Shown: positions 17,025 to 26,863 of the stretch, piece by piece
Position numbering within the stretch: the first letter of the stretch is position 1
Layout of the letters: each line of letters begins with the position of its first letter
NCBI GenBank assembly: GCA_028685755.1
Contig: JAQUDJ010000004.1
Location: forward strand, 20,035-75,340
Origin: Eubacteriales bacterium
GTDB lineage: Bacteria; Bacillota; Clostridia; Saccharofermentanales; UBA5734
Direction: 5' to 3'
Length of the DNA: 55,306 nt
Program-made: the position numbers and the translations under genes
Notes under the pieces: generated by a model
What the model was told of the DNA's origin: nothing
The model's database searches: none
What the model saw: only the letters and a program-made list of their open reading frames with translations

Positions 17025-17714
17025 ATGTTTCTTATAGGCATAACCGGGGGAATTGGCTGTGGCAAATCAACGGTTGCCCGACTCTGTCGTGATGCTGGAT
17101 TGGCGGTCATTGACGCTGATGAAATTTCCCGCGAAGTCACATTGCCTGGTGGAACAGCAATTGCCCCTATTATTGAGAAATTTGGCAAAACGATGGTCAA
17201 TACTGAAGGTGGACTTGATCGCAGTAAAATGGCCAAATTAGCCTTTGGTGATCGTAAAGTCCTCGATCAATTGAGCCAGATTATTCATCGCGAAGTTATC
17301 ACTGAAATGAAGCGACGGATTGATGGCCATGTCCAGAAAAAAACCAAAGCCCTTGTATTAGACGTGCCAATTCCGGTCAAACAAGGCTTCCGCGACACGG
17401 TCGACCAAGTTTGGGTTGTCTGGGCTGATGAAAATGTCCGCATTGATCGCTTGCGTGGACGTGGCGTAACCGAAGAAGAGGCGCGCCGGCGCATGGCGAT
17501 GCAAATGACGAAAGATGAATATGAAGAAATTGCCGATCGAATGATCGATAATAATCAAGATTATGTGCAGTTAGTGGATCAAGTTGAAGCGCTGTTAAAA
17601 CAGGAGCTTGGTAATCGCGGGATTCGCTTCGAATCGCTTCAGAAAACGGACGTTTTAGCTGAGAAAATTGTCTCTGCAGAGGAAGATAAAGCGGACGTGA
17701 TGACCGATGAATAA
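17025..17714 (+). CDS. coaE: Dephospho-CoA kinase
   Basis: 229 residues with the P-loop GITGGIGCGKST (about 5-16), DADEISREV, and VLDVPIPVKQGF as in CoaE, and the lid-like RGRGVTEEEARRRMAMQM. It phosphorylates the 3'-hydroxyl of dephospho-CoA, the last step of coenzyme A synthesis. GGAGG precedes the ATG. A C-terminal tail of about 30 residues (LQKTDVLAEKIVSAEEDKAD) extends beyond the usual 200. The polA-coaE order is common in Firmicutes. The stop overlaps the next start by 8 bp. Confidence 0.95.
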   Translation: MFLIGITGGIGCGKSTVARLCRDAGLAVIDADEISREVTLPGGTAIAPIIEKFGKTMVNTEGGLDRSKMAKLAFGDRKVLDQLSQIIHREVITEMKRRIDGHVQKKTKALVLDVPIPVKQGFRDTVDQVWVVWADENVRIDRLRGRGVTEEEARRRMAMQMTKDEYEEIADRMIDNNQDYVQLVDQVEALLKQELGNRGIRFESLQKTDVLAEKIVSAEEDKADVMTDE

Positions 17715-18144
17715 TAAATCGATAATCCCCGAAGCGCCCCAAAAAACAGCTTTGTTGATTTTGCTTTTCATTCAATTTGTCGCAACGCTGGTGACGCTTG
17801 TCGTGGAGGGACTTCAAACGAATTCTCTATTCTCGATTCGGGCGTGGCTTGGTATCAGTATAACGGTGACCTTATTAGTTATCGATCTCTCATGGTTCAT
17901 GTATGCTTGGCTTAATCGTGTGAATAACGTACAAAAAATGGCACTGCTGCGCGTTCAACCAGCTGTGGCTTGGCTGATTTATCATAGTGCTGTTTTGCCA
18001 ATCATTTTACTGACTGATCGACTGACAAACTTGCAAACTGCTTCCCTGATCGGCGTGCATGTCGCATTGCTCGTTATGGGATTATTACCGATTGGACTCA
18101 TGTTTTGGCTTGATCGATATTTGGTCAGAAAATTCAACGTTTAA
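17707..18144 (+). CDS. small four-helix membrane protein, unknown function
   Basis: 145 residues with four predicted transmembrane segments: ALLILLFIQFVATLVTLVVE, LGISITVTLLVIDLSWFMYA, WLIYHSAVLPIILL and HVALLVMGLLPIGLMFWL. No family recognised. Its ATG overlaps the coaE stop by 8 bp, so it is translated with coaE. It ends 4 bp before the 3' end of the convergent ychF; no clear terminator lies between them. Confidence 0.7.
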   Translation: MNNKSIIPEAPQKTALLILLFIQFVATLVTLVVEGLQTNSLFSIRAWLGISITVTLLVIDLSWFMYAWLNRVNNVQKMALLRVQPAVAWLIYHSAVLPIILLTDRLTNLQTASLIGVHVALLVMGLLPIGLMFWLDRYLVRKFNV

Positions 18145-18148
18145 CAAC

Positions 18149-19240
18149 TTAAACGTTGAAACGGAAGAGCACGATATCGCCGTCTTGCATGATGTATTCT
18201 TTGCCTTCCGAACGGACGAGCCCTTTTTCTCTCGCGTTGGCATACGTGCCACAAGCCATTAAATCACTGTAATTAACAATTTCTGCCCGAATGAAACCGC
18301 GTTCAAAATCAGAGTGGATTTTGCCGGCTGCTTGTGGTGCTTTGGTGCCCCGTTTGATCGTCCAAGCCCGGACCTCAGTTGGGCCGGCTGTCAAGAATGA
18401 CATCAACCCTAAAAGGTGATAACCAGCTTTGATGATTTTGTCGAGGCCAGATTCTTGGAGCCCTAAATCAGTCAAAAATAAGGCGCGTTCTTCGTCATCG
18501 AGAACGGAAATTTCCTCTTCAATTTTGGCGCTAATCGTGACCACTTCGGCGTCTTCAGTTGCCGCGATTTCCCTGACTTTTGCCACGACTGCTGGCTCTG
18601 TTCCTGCTAAGGAATCTTCAGAAATATTGGCCACATAGAGGACTGGTTTAATCGTCAGCAAGAAGAGATCTCGCAAATAGACAATTTCATCCTCGTCAAA
18701 CTTCAATGTGCGGGCACATTGACCGGATTCGAGACAAGCGAGAATTTTTTCTTGAACTTCAAGTTCAGCCTGGAATTTTTTGTCGCCACCCTTGAGCATT
18801 TTACGGGTTTTGTCGATGCGGCGTTCCATGTATTCCATGTCACTGAGTATCAATTCTAAGTTAATCGTTTCGATGTCGCGAGTAGGGTCTGTTGCCCCGT
18901 CGACATGCATGACATTTTCATCTTCAAAGCAACGGACGACATGAACAATTGCGTCCACCTCGCGAATATTGGCAAGAAATTTGTTGCCGAGTCCTTCACC
19001 TTTACTCGCCCCACGGACGAGACCGGCAATATCCACAAATTCGATGGTCGCTGGGGTGTATTTATCAGGGTTGTACATGTCAGATAATTTGTCGAGTCTT
19101 GGATCCGGGACCGCAACCACACCGACGTTCGGATCAATCGTACAGAATGCGTAATTTGCGACAGCCGCACCGGCTTTGGTGATGGCGTTAAATAGGGTGC
19201 TTTTGCCGACATTGGGCAATCCAACGATACCTAATTGCAT
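18149..19240 (-). CDS. ychF: YchF/OLA1 family P-loop ATPase
   Basis: 363 residues matching YchF from end to end: G1 [19 protein letters not shown], the switch region with [20 protein letters not shown], a coiled-coil insertion (about 130-200), and the C-terminal TGS domain ([20 protein letters not shown], then [11 protein letters not shown]). The family prefers ATP over GTP, binds ribosomes and is linked to oxidative and stress responses. The gene is on the minus strand with AGGAGG near the ATG and its own promoter. Confidence 0.97.
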   Translation of the reverse strand: MQLGIVGLPNVGKSTLFNAITKAGAAVANYAFCTIDPNVGVVAVPDPRLDKLSDMYNPDKYTPATIEFVDIAGLVRGASKGEGLGNKFLANIREVDAIVHVVRCFEDENVMHVDGATDPTRDIETINLELILSDMEYMERRIDKTRKMLKGGDKKFQAELEVQEKILACLESGQCARTLKFDEDEIVYLRDLFLLTIKPVLYVANISEDSLAGTEPAVVAKVREIAATEDAEVVTISAKIEEEISVLDDEERALFLTDLGLQESGLDKIIKAGYHLLGLMSFLTAGPTEVRAWTIKRGTKAPQAAGKIHSDFERGFIRAEIVNYSDLMACGTYANAREKGLVRSEGKEYIMQDGDIVLFRFNV

Positions 19241-19270
19241 ATAAATCCTCCTGGCTCGTAAACCAGACGT

Positions 19271-19299
19271 ATTATGGCAGATTATTCGATTTCGGGCAA
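19271..19299 (-). promoter_or_regulatory. ychF promoter
   Basis: On the minus strand TTGCCC (19299-19294), 17-nt spacer, CATAAT (19276-19271); predicted start about 19264. Three TGTCG-containing repeats (TTGTCGAAAAATGTCGAAAT and the following TTGTCG, 19304-19329) lie just upstream and could be regulatory. No equally good promoter for the divergent yifB was found; TTGACC near 19357 lacks a convincing -10. Confidence 0.6.
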
Positions 19300-19435
19300 T
19301 CCGTTGTCGAAAAATGTCGAAATTTGTCGTACGAATACGGCTTGTTTTCGTCTGTTGACCTGCTAGGCTGAGAAAAAAGAAGTAGACAAATCAACAATCG
19401 AGAACATGAAAATAACAGTCGGAGGCACAATTGGT

Positions 19436-21100
19436 ATGCGATATGGCAAAGTCTATTCCGCAGCAATTCATGGAATCGATGGAATTTTGGTTGTAATTGA
19501 AATTGCATTATTGCCGGGATTGCCCGGCTTTGAAATAGTTGGACTGGGCGATTCTGCGATCAGAGAATCGCGCAATCGGATCCAAGCCGCGATCAGGAAC
19601 AGTGGCTTTGATTTTCCGGTTAGCCGGGTAACGGCGAGTTTAGCGCCTGCTTGGTTACGCAAAGAAGGCAGTGGTTTCGATTTGCCAATTGCAGTCGCTA
19701 TTTTGATAGCATCGGGTCAGCTACGTCTGCCCACAATATATCAACAGCACATGCCGGCGATCGTCGGTGAATTAAGTTTAGATGGGCAAGTCCGCGCGAC
19801 GCCGGGTGTTTTTAATCGCGTCGCAACCTGTGCGGATGAGCATCTGCTCCGAATGTTTGTTCCCGCTGATAATTTGATTGAAGCACAAGCCGTCGAAGCA
19901 AGTGATCTGAAATTATTTCCAGTCCTTTCGTTGCACCATTGTGTTGAGCTGTTACGCCAAGCTGACCCACTCGTGCCAATCGAATTTCCCGAGGTAGCAA
20001 CCACCCGCTTAGTGGCTTATCATGCGGCACGAGCACCATTGCAACAACCGAGTCCAGTTCCGGATATCTCGCATATTGTTGGTCAACCTAAAGCTGTTCG
20101 TGCACTGACAATAGCAGCCTCCGGTTGGCATCATTTACTATTGCTCGGTTCACCAGGTAGTGGCAAAACATCCCTTGCTACAACAATTCCCGGTCTTTTG
20201 CCCCCGCTCGAGTATCAAGAGTCGCGCTTAGTTACGCGTATCCACAGTGCGGCAGGTCAAATGCCTGCAGCAGCTGGGTTGATTCGCACGCGACCATTTT
20301 GCGCGCCACATTTTACGGTCACACGAGCCGCGCTAGTTGGTGGTGGTAGTCCACCGGTTCCTGGCCTATGTAGTTTGGCGCACAGCGGCGTGCTTTTTCT
20401 CGATGAACTCACCCAGATGGATTCGCGGACGCTAGATGTTTTACGGCAACCCCTAGAAGCTCGCCAAGTACAACTGGCCCGGTTGAAGTCAAACATAACT
20501 TTCCCTGCTGATTTTCTCCTCGTCGCCGCGGCTAATCCGTGCCAATGTGGCGAATATTTTGAGCCAGGTCACCGTTGTCATTGTTCAACAGAAGCCGTCG
20601 AGCGCCATATCAGTAAAATCAGCGGTCCTTTGTTAGATCGAATTGATTTAGCCGTTGAAGTGTTACGACCTAAGGCTAACATGTTGCGTAAAACGGTGGA
20701 AAAATCGGCGAAATTGGCTGTTAAGCAGACGAAATCTGATGCATGTTCCAATCAAGAACAAGCTATCGAGGATTCGGCAAGCATTCGGGAAAAAATATCG
20801 ATGAGCTGGGCTTTGCAACAAGAACGGTGTGCATATCATCAAATTGAACCGATTTGGAACGGTCGTTTAATCCACGATGATTTAGCCGCTGTTTTTGAAA
20901 TTCCGACCGAAGTTCTTGATATCGCGCAGGCAATCGCTGAAAGTCTCCGCCTGAGTGTCCGTAGTTATCAGAAAATATTGCGCGTTGCCCGATCAATTGC
21001 AGACCTCGAACAATCAACGAGTGTACTGCCTGATCATTTATATGAAGCTGTCCAGTACCGAATGCGATTGTTAGATGATCGAACGGGAGGTCCATCATGA
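19436..21100 (+). CDS. YifB/ComM-type Mg-chelatase-like AAA+ ATPase
   Basis: 554 residues. N-terminal Lon-like domain (YGKVYSAAIHGIDGILVVIE; GLGDSAIRESRNRI), AAA+ core with Walker A LLGSPGSGKTSL and Walker B GVLFLDELTQM, the NPCQCG...CHC zinc-like segment, SGPLLDRIDLAVEV, and the C-terminal YifB helical domain (RSYQKILRVARSIADLE). ComM homologues are hexameric helicases promoting branch migration during natural transformation. Start at ATG 19436 with GGAGG 10 nt upstream; ATG 19406 lacks a binding site. It overlaps dprA by 4 bp, which fits a DNA-uptake/recombination role. Confidence 0.9.
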   Translation: MRYGKVYSAAIHGIDGILVVIEIALLPGLPGFEIVGLGDSAIRESRNRIQAAIRNSGFDFPVSRVTASLAPAWLRKEGSGFDLPIAVAILIASGQLRLPTIYQQHMPAIVGELSLDGQVRATPGVFNRVATCADEHLLRMFVPADNLIEAQAVEASDLKLFPVLSLHHCVELLRQADPLVPIEFPEVATTRLVAYHAARAPLQQPSPVPDISHIVGQPKAVRALTIAASGWHHLLLLGSPGSGKTSLATTIPGLLPPLEYQESRLVTRIHSAAGQMPAAAGLIRTRPFCAPHFTVTRAALVGGGSPPVPGLCSLAHSGVLFLDELTQMDSRTLDVLRQPLEARQVQLARLKSNITFPADFLLVAAANPCQCGEYFEPGHRCHCSTEAVERHISKISGPLLDRIDLAVEVLRPKANMLRKTVEKSAKLAVKQTKSDACSNQEQAIEDSASIREKISMSWALQQERCAYHQIEPIWNGRLIHDDLAAVFEIPTEVLDIAQAIAESLRLSVRSYQKILRVARSIADLEQSTSVLPDHLYEAVQYRMRLLDDRTGGPS

Positions 21101-22308
21101 TTGGCGATGAATTAGCGGCGGCGATGCATTTGACGGCGTGTCAGCGTGATAATCGCATTCACCATCGCGTGTTTCGCACATTGACTGACCAATTTCAAAC
21201 CGCTAGTGCTTTGATTGAAACACCGCAACAGGATCTGAGGGCGATCCTATTGGGAATCCTGCAAGATTTTGGCGAAGAACATAATCAGCATCAATTTCTG
21301 GCAAACCAAAAAGCAATCGAGCCATTTCTAGCTGGAATAAAGAATCAAGTGCGCTATCAGGAAAAACGAGAGCAAGCGATGCGGGTAGAATCGTTTGAAA
21401 TATTCCCCTTGCTCAGTGGTTCCCCGCGATACCCCTACCGTTTGAAAAATGTCGATTCTGCCCCGAGTGTATTATATGCACGGGGTCGCCAGTTAGATCG
21501 CCTCCTCGCGCAACCGCTTTGGGTTACCGTTGTGGGGACACGGATTCCAACTCTATATGGCCAGCTTGTGACCGAGGCAATTACCCGCGATTTGGCAATT
21601 CAAGGTGTTGTGATCGTCAGTGGTTTAGCACGTGGAATAGATACGCTTGCCCATGAAGTCGCCTTAGAGCATGCCGGACTGACTGTCGCGGTCATCAGTT
21701 GTGGTCTGGATTTGGTTTATCCACCGGAAAATAAGCATTTACTCGAGCGTATTGTCGAACAAGGTGTTGTGTTTTCAGAGCATCCACCGGGCGTTCAAGC
21801 TTTAAGACAATATTTTCCAGCGCGCAATCGGTTGCTCAGCGGCTTAGCGGATGCTATTGCCGTAATGGAAGCTGCTGAAAAGAGTGGCACGTTGATCACT
21901 GCTGATTTTGCGAGTGAACAAAATCGCGATGTTTTGGCTGTGCCGGGCAATATTTTGGACCGTGCCAGTGTCGGTTGCCATCAACTAATCCGAGACGGCG
22001 CAAAATTGCTCGAAACGGCCCAAGACATATTTGATTTATTTCCAAAGCAAAATCTGCTCCAACTCGCCATTCCAACTTCCGTTCAAGATGGGCAAATCGC
22101 GTTCGACCGGATGCGCTTAACGACCGAACAGCAACGCTTTTTACAGGCATTGCGCGGTCAAACTTTATCCATAAACCAGTTGGTGCAGTATCTCAAATTA
22201 CCGATTAGCCAAGTGATTCATATTATTTCATTTCTTGAAATGAATCGCCTGGTTGCAGAAAACCGTGGCCGATATGCTTTGACAGCGATTGGACATTGCA
22301 GTATATAA
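21097..22308 (+). CDS. dprA: DNA-processing protein DprA
   Basis: 403 residues with the Rossmann-like DprA core: GSPRYPYRLK, VVGTRIPTLYG, IVSGLARGIDTLAHEVALE, SGLADAIAVMEAAEKSGTLI and the C-terminal winged-helix-like segment (about 335-400). DprA binds incoming single-stranded DNA and loads RecA. ATGA overlap with yifB. The 3' end carries the promoter of topA. The com uptake genes themselves are not in the window, so competence is only possible. Confidence 0.95.
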   Translation: MIGDELAAAMHLTACQRDNRIHHRVFRTLTDQFQTASALIETPQQDLRAILLGILQDFGEEHNQHQFLANQKAIEPFLAGIKNQVRYQEKREQAMRVESFEIFPLLSGSPRYPYRLKNVDSAPSVLYARGRQLDRLLAQPLWVTVVGTRIPTLYGQLVTEAITRDLAIQGVVIVSGLARGIDTLAHEVALEHAGLTVAVISCGLDLVYPPENKHLLERIVEQGVVFSEHPPGVQALRQYFPARNRLLSGLADAIAVMEAAEKSGTLITADFASEQNRDVLAVPGNILDRASVGCHQLIRDGAKLLETAQDIFDLFPKQNLLQLAIPTSVQDGQIAFDRMRLTTEQQRFLQALRGQTLSINQLVQYLKLPISQVIHIISFLEMNRLVAENRGRYALTAIGHCSI

Positions 22309-22309
22309 T
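22279..22309 (+). promoter_or_regulatory. topA promoter inside dprA
   Basis: TTGACA (22279-22284) followed by TATATA (22302-22307, spacer 17) or TATAAT (22304-22309, spacer 19). The -10 overlaps the dprA stop codon. The predicted start is about 50 nt before the topA ATG. Confidence 0.6.
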
Positions 22310-22368
22310 GTATCGAAACACGGAATTCGCCCCTTTTGATGGGGAATATGGATAAAAGGAAGCAACGA

Positions 22369-24573
22369 ATGGGCAAGAATCTCGTAATTGTCGAATCACC
22401 GGCCAAGGCCAAAACCATCGGCCGCTACCTCGGACAAAATTATCGCATCACCGCTTCTGTCGGTCACATCCGCGATTTGCCAGCTTCAAAAATAGGCGTG
22501 GATGTCGATGATCATTTTAAACCGCAATACATCACCATGAAGGGCAAAGAGAAAGTTATTGCTGAGCTCAAGGATATGGCGTCCACGGCTGACCGCATTT
22601 TTATCGCAACTGACCCCGACCGTGAGGGGGAAGCGATTGCTTGGCATATTGCGCAGATTTTAAAGATTGACGAAACAAGCAACTGCCGCATTACCTTCAA
22701 TGAAATAACCGAACCGGCCGTGACCGCTGCCGTTGACCATCCACGCTCGATTGATATGAACCTCGTTAATTCTCAACAAGCACGCCGGATTCTTGATCGC
22801 TTAGTTGGTTATGAATTGAGCCCGCTCCTTTGGAAAAAAGTTCGCAAAGGCTTATCAGCCGGACGTGTTCAGTCCGTCGCAACGAAAATTGTTGTCGATC
22901 GCGAACGGGAAATCAGCAAATTCAAACCTGAAGAATATTGGCTCTTGACGGCCTTTTTACATAAAAAGGCCAAAGACCCAACCTTCAAAGCGCGTTATCA
23001 CGGCGAACTTGTCAAAGGTAAAGTCGAAAAAGTAAAACTAGGCAATCAAGCGCAAACCGAGGCAGTCTACCAAGCCGTCGATGGTCAGCCCTTTACTGTC
23101 GCTAAAGTCAAACTAGGCAACAAACAAAAGCAACCTTATGCACCGTTTACAACTAGCACCTTACAACAGGAAGCATCGCGTTATCTTGGTTTCACAGCCA
23201 AAAAGACGATGAGTGTGGCCCAACAACTTTATGAAGGGGTTGAATTACCTAAAGTTGGCGCTATGGCGCTAGTCACCTATATACGTACTGACTCCGTTCG
23301 CGTTTCGACTGAAGCCGAACAAGAGGCCAGAAATTACATTCTTGAGAAATACGGGCCAGACTACTTACCCAAATCACCCCGTAAATTTCAAAATCGCAAC
23401 AAAACGCAGGACGCCCATGAAGCGATACGTCCAGCGCATTTTGATTTGCCACCCCACCAGATCAAGGCGATGATCTCAGCAGACCAATTCCGCCTTTACC
23501 AGTTGATCTGGGATAAATTTATGGCTTCTCAAATGGCAGCTGCATCCGTTGACACCGTAGTTGCTGATATAACATGCCAAAGCCATCTTTTCCGTGTTAG
23601 CGGTGAAACGATCAAGTTCCCAGGTTTCCTCGCACAATACGGCGTGTCGCTTGTCGACAGCGAACCGGAGAAAGAAACCGACGACGAGCTCAAGCAAAAA
23701 TTACCGCAACTGACCGAGGGAGAAACCTTACTTCTCGACAAACTTACTAGTGAACAAAAATTCACACTGCCACCCGCTCGTTATACCGAAGCGAGTTTGA
23801 TCAAAGCGATGGAAGAGAAGGGGATTGGTCGTCCATCGACTTATGCACCGACCATATCGACAATTTTAGACCGCAAATACGTCGAAAAAGATAAAAAATA
23901 TCTCTTGCCGACTGAACTTGGCAAAGCAGTTACCGAATTACTTGAGAAAAATTTTGAATCGATTGTCGATGTAACATTTACGGCGGGCATGGAAAAGGAT
24001 CTCGATACAGTTGAATCCGGTGAGAACAATTGGGTCGAAGTACTCAACGTTTTCTATCCGCCATTCCATGAGAAAATTGTCGCAGCTGGCAAAACGGTCG
24101 AGCGCGTAAAAATCGCCGACGTCCCCACCGGTGAAAAATGTCCATTGTGCCTTGAGGGTGACCTCGTCATCAAAGAAGGGCGTTTTGGGAAATTCATCGC
24201 TTGCTCAAATTATCCCACTTGCAAACACACAAAAAATATTGAAGTTGAGATCAAGGCCCATTGCCCAAAATGTGGCTCCGGCCTTGTCCAACGGGTTTCT
24301 AAGAAATTTAAGGGTAGTCGCTTTTATACCTGTGATAAACAGGGCCAAGATCCAAACTGTGATTTCATCAGCTGGGACTTGCCGATCGATGGCAGCGAAT
24401 GCAAAACCTGCGGCAGCTATATGGTTTTAAAACGCTTTAAAGGTCGCACCTATCCCAAATGTGGCAGCCGCGAATGCCCATCGAATCAGAAGAAGGAAAA
24501 GCCGGCTGAAGTAACTGAACAAACAGAAGCGTCGGATCAGGTAGATACCAAAACCGAAACGACCAAGGACTAA
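22369..24573 (+). CDS. topA: DNA topoisomerase I
   Basis: 734 residues of type IA topoisomerase, which relaxes negative supercoils. Visible: TOPRIM LVIVESPAKAKTIGRYLG and DPDREGEAIAWH, the active-site tyrosine in LVTYIRTDSVRVS (about residue 310), and QDAHEAIRPAH. Three C-terminal zinc fingers follow (CPLC...CSNYPTC; CPKCG...C; CKTCG...CGSREC). Start at ATG 22369 with AAAGGA 8 nt upstream; the frame is open to a TTG at 22336 but that part lacks a ribosome binding site. trmFO follows after 3 bp, a standard Firmicutes order. Confidence 0.97.
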   Translation: MGKNLVIVESPAKAKTIGRYLGQNYRITASVGHIRDLPASKIGVDVDDHFKPQYITMKGKEKVIAELKDMASTADRIFIATDPDREGEAIAWHIAQILKIDETSNCRITFNEITEPAVTAAVDHPRSIDMNLVNSQQARRILDRLVGYELSPLLWKKVRKGLSAGRVQSVATKIVVDREREISKFKPEEYWLLTAFLHKKAKDPTFKARYHGELVKGKVEKVKLGNQAQTEAVYQAVDGQPFTVAKVKLGNKQKQPYAPFTTSTLQQEASRYLGFTAKKTMSVAQQLYEGVELPKVGAMALVTYIRTDSVRVSTEAEQEARNYILEKYGPDYLPKSPRKFQNRNKTQDAHEAIRPAHFDLPPHQIKAMISADQFRLYQLIWDKFMASQMAAASVDTVVADITCQSHLFRVSGETIKFPGFLAQYGVSLVDSEPEKETDDELKQKLPQLTEGETLLLDKLTSEQKFTLPPARYTEASLIKAMEEKGIGRPSTYAPTISTILDRKYVEKDKKYLLPTELGKAVTELLEKNFESIVDVTFTAGMEKDLDTVESGENNWVEVLNVFYPPFHEKIVAAGKTVERVKIADVPTGEKCPLCLEGDLVIKEGRFGKFIACSNYPTCKHTKNIEVEIKAHCPKCGSGLVQRVSKKFKGSRFYTCDKQGQDPNCDFISWDLPIDGSECKTCGSYMVLKRFKGRTYPKCGSRECPSNQKKEKPAEVTEQTEASDQVDTKTETTKD

Positions 24574-24576
24574 TTC

Positions 24577-25905
24577 ATGCGAAAAATAACGATAATTGGC
24601 GCTGGTCTTGCCGGTTGTGAAGCAGCTTGGCAAGTGGCGAAGCGTGGAATCCCTGTTGTCTTGATTGATATGAAACCTGGCCAAATGAGTGAGGCACATC
24701 ACAACCCGAATCTGGCGGAACTCGTTTGTAGCAATTCCTTGCGGGCCAATCGCTTAGAAAACGCAGTCGGCTTGCTGAAGGAAGAGATGCGGCGTCTCGA
24801 CTCCCTGATTTTAGCCTGTGCAGATGCTACGGCAATCCCCGCCGGTGGCGCCTTAGCGGTCGACCGCGATTTGTTTGCACAATGCGTGACCGATCGAGTC
24901 AAAAACCATCCTTTAATCGAATTTCGTTCGGAACGGGTCGATGTTGTGCCTGAACAACTCGATGCTCCGCTGATCATAGCCTCCGGGCCATTAACCGATG
25001 GTACGCTTTTCGATTCAATCCGCGATCGCTTAAAACTCGCTACCTTGCATTTTTTTGATGCAGCAGCACCTATCGTGACCATCGACTCAATTGATTTATC
25101 AATTGCTTTTCGCCAGTCTCGCTATGGTCGTGGGGGCGATGATTACATTAATTGTCCGATGAACGAAGCCGAATATCAGGCATTTTACACGGAATTAGTC
25201 GCAGCAGAATTAGCAGAAGTCAAAGATTTTGACCGGGAAATTGTCTTTGAAGGTTGCATGCCTGTTGAATCGATGGCCAAACGCGGTGTTGATACCATTC
25301 GTTTTGGTCCACTCAAACCAGTCGGTTTAGTTGATCCTCGTACCGGTGCAGAACCTTATGCATGTGTTCAATTGCGCCAAGATAATCAAGCTGCAAGTTT
25401 ATATAATCTGGTCGGATTTCAGACCAGACTCAAGATTGGTGAACAAAAGCGCGTCTTTAGCATGATACCTGGCTTACAACAGGCTGAATTTGTTCGTTTT
25501 GGCGTGATGCACCGCAATACTTATCTGCCGTCACCTGAAATGCTTGATCCGACCTATCGCGTGCGCCGTGATGAACCGATCTACTTTGCTGGTCAGATGA
25601 CCGGGGTCGAAGGTTATATTGAATCGGCTTCATCAGGCCTGTTAGCCGGTATTCAAGCAGCACTTGAGTACCAGGATTTGCCAATTCCAGCGCGCTTAGC
25701 CGTTTTGCCAACTCGCGAAACAGTCATCGGATCGCTGGCGCATTATATCGCCTCGGCTGAAAACAAACATTTTCAACCGATGAATGCAAATTTTGGATTG
25801 ATTGCGCCACTTGTTGGGAAATTTCGCAAAAAAACAGATCGTCAACAAGCAGTAATCGAACGTGCATTGCTAGAAATCGATCAAGTAGTTGGAAAATTGT
25901 TATAA
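24577..25905 (+). CDS. trmFO: tRNA (uracil-54-C5)-methyltransferase, folate/FAD-dependent
   Basis: 442 residues matching TrmFO: FAD-binding ITIIGAGLAGCEAAWQVAKR at the N-terminus, NLAELVCSNSLRANRLENAV and IPAGGALAVDRDLFAQ. The central FEGCMPVESMAKRGVDTIRF and the late GVEGYIESASSGLLAG are also present. It makes m5U54 in tRNA using 5,10-methylene-tetrahydrofolate. It follows topA by 3 bp with AAGGA in the topA end. An extended -10 box (25898-25906) for the next gene overlaps its stop. Confidence 0.97.
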   Translation: MRKITIIGAGLAGCEAAWQVAKRGIPVVLIDMKPGQMSEAHHNPNLAELVCSNSLRANRLENAVGLLKEEMRRLDSLILACADATAIPAGGALAVDRDLFAQCVTDRVKNHPLIEFRSERVDVVPEQLDAPLIIASGPLTDGTLFDSIRDRLKLATLHFFDAAAPIVTIDSIDLSIAFRQSRYGRGGDDYINCPMNEAEYQAFYTELVAAELAEVKDFDREIVFEGCMPVESMAKRGVDTIRFGPLKPVGLVDPRTGAEPYACVQLRQDNQAASLYNLVGFQTRLKIGEQKRVFSMIPGLQQAEFVRFGVMHRNTYLPSPEMLDPTYRVRRDEPIYFAGQMTGVEGYIESASSGLLAGIQAALEYQDLPIPARLAVLPTRETVIGSLAHYIASAENKHFQPMNANFGLIAPLVGKFRKKTDRQQAVIERALLEIDQVVGKLL

Positions 25906-25906
25906 T
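25898..25906 (+). promoter_or_regulatory. extended -10 promoter upstream of the yesL-like gene
   Basis: TGTTATAAT at 25898-25906 (TGn + TATAAT) overlaps the trmFO stop codon. The -35 is weak. Predicted start about 25913, 30 nt before the ATG. Confidence 0.5.
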
Positions 25907-25942
25907 CAATTGAGCGGTTTTTGATGTTCAGGAGGAAAGTAA

Positions 25943-26863
25943 ATGGCAGGCTTTTTAGGCTTTTTTGATTTCACCAAAGAAGGTCCTGGCGTTCAAAAAA
26001 ATGAACCAGATAAAGGACCCTTTTTAGAAACGCTGGATATTCTCATGCGGCGCTTTTGGGAACTAATCAAAGTAAATCTCATGATGATTATGTTTCAGCT
26101 TCCGGCTTTGATCATCGGTTTTGGGACGTCATTAATCGTATTGAGCTCGCTATTTCCATCGTTATCTGTTGAATCGATATCACAAACCATTCTCAATATT
26201 GACAGTGCAGCAACGAGCCAGGCGCTTGAAACTGCAGCTATGACCCAATTAACATTGCTGTACGTGATTATTGCGATAGCCTTAGTTTCCTTGATGGTCT
26301 TTGTAATTGGTCCGTTTCAAGCAGGCTTCTCGTTTATCTTAAGAAATTATATTCGCGACGAACATGTCTTCACATGGTCTGATTTCTGGGATCATACAAA
26401 AGCCAATCTTAAGCAGTCTGTACTCGCGAGTTTAATAAGTTTTGGTGTAACGCTCATTTTAGTTATTAATATCGCATTTTATCGCAATGCAACAACCTTT
26501 CTCAACGAACAAGTTCGGTTCATCATTCAGATTCTCATGGTTTTGTTGGGGTTATTATGGGTGATGATGCAGGCGTATATTTACCCGCTAATCGTCACAT
26601 TTAAATTGACGTTGCCACAGATTTATCGCAATGCGCTTTTGTTTGCGTTTTTGCGATTTCCATACAACGTGATGCAGGTCTTCATTAACGTTATCTTTGT
26701 GATTATCATTCCGGGTGTGATGATGTACTATCAGTCTGGATTTTCACTGATTCTGGCGTTCTTTTGGTATGCTTTATTCGCCTTTTCGTTCCCGCAATTT
26801 TTTGCGATGTCGACGGTCTGGCGCTCACTTGATAAGTTTATGATTCAACGTCAAACTACCTAA
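25943..26863 (+). CDS. YesL/DUF624 family membrane protein
   Basis: 306 residues with a start typical of the YesL family (FFDFTKEGPGVQKNEPDKGP), five to six hydrophobic helices and the conserved loop RNYIRDEHVFTWSDFWDHTK. YesL proteins in Firmicutes are often near carbohydrate transport genes, but no transporter is adjacent and the biochemical role is unknown. AGGAGG lies upstream of the ATG. The stop overlaps the 3' end of convergent dapB by 8 bp. Confidence 0.82.
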   Translation: MAGFLGFFDFTKEGPGVQKNEPDKGPFLETLDILMRRFWELIKVNLMMIMFQLPALIIGFGTSLIVLSSLFPSLSVESISQTILNIDSAATSQALETAAMTQLTLLYVIIAIALVSLMVFVIGPFQAGFSFILRNYIRDEHVFTWSDFWDHTKANLKQSVLASLISFGVTLILVINIAFYRNATTFLNEQVRFIIQILMVLLGLLWVMMQAYIYPLIVTFKLTLPQIYRNALLFAFLRFPYNVMQVFINVIFVIIIPGVMMYYQSGFSLILAFFWYALFAFSFPQFFAMSTVWRSLDKFMIQRQTT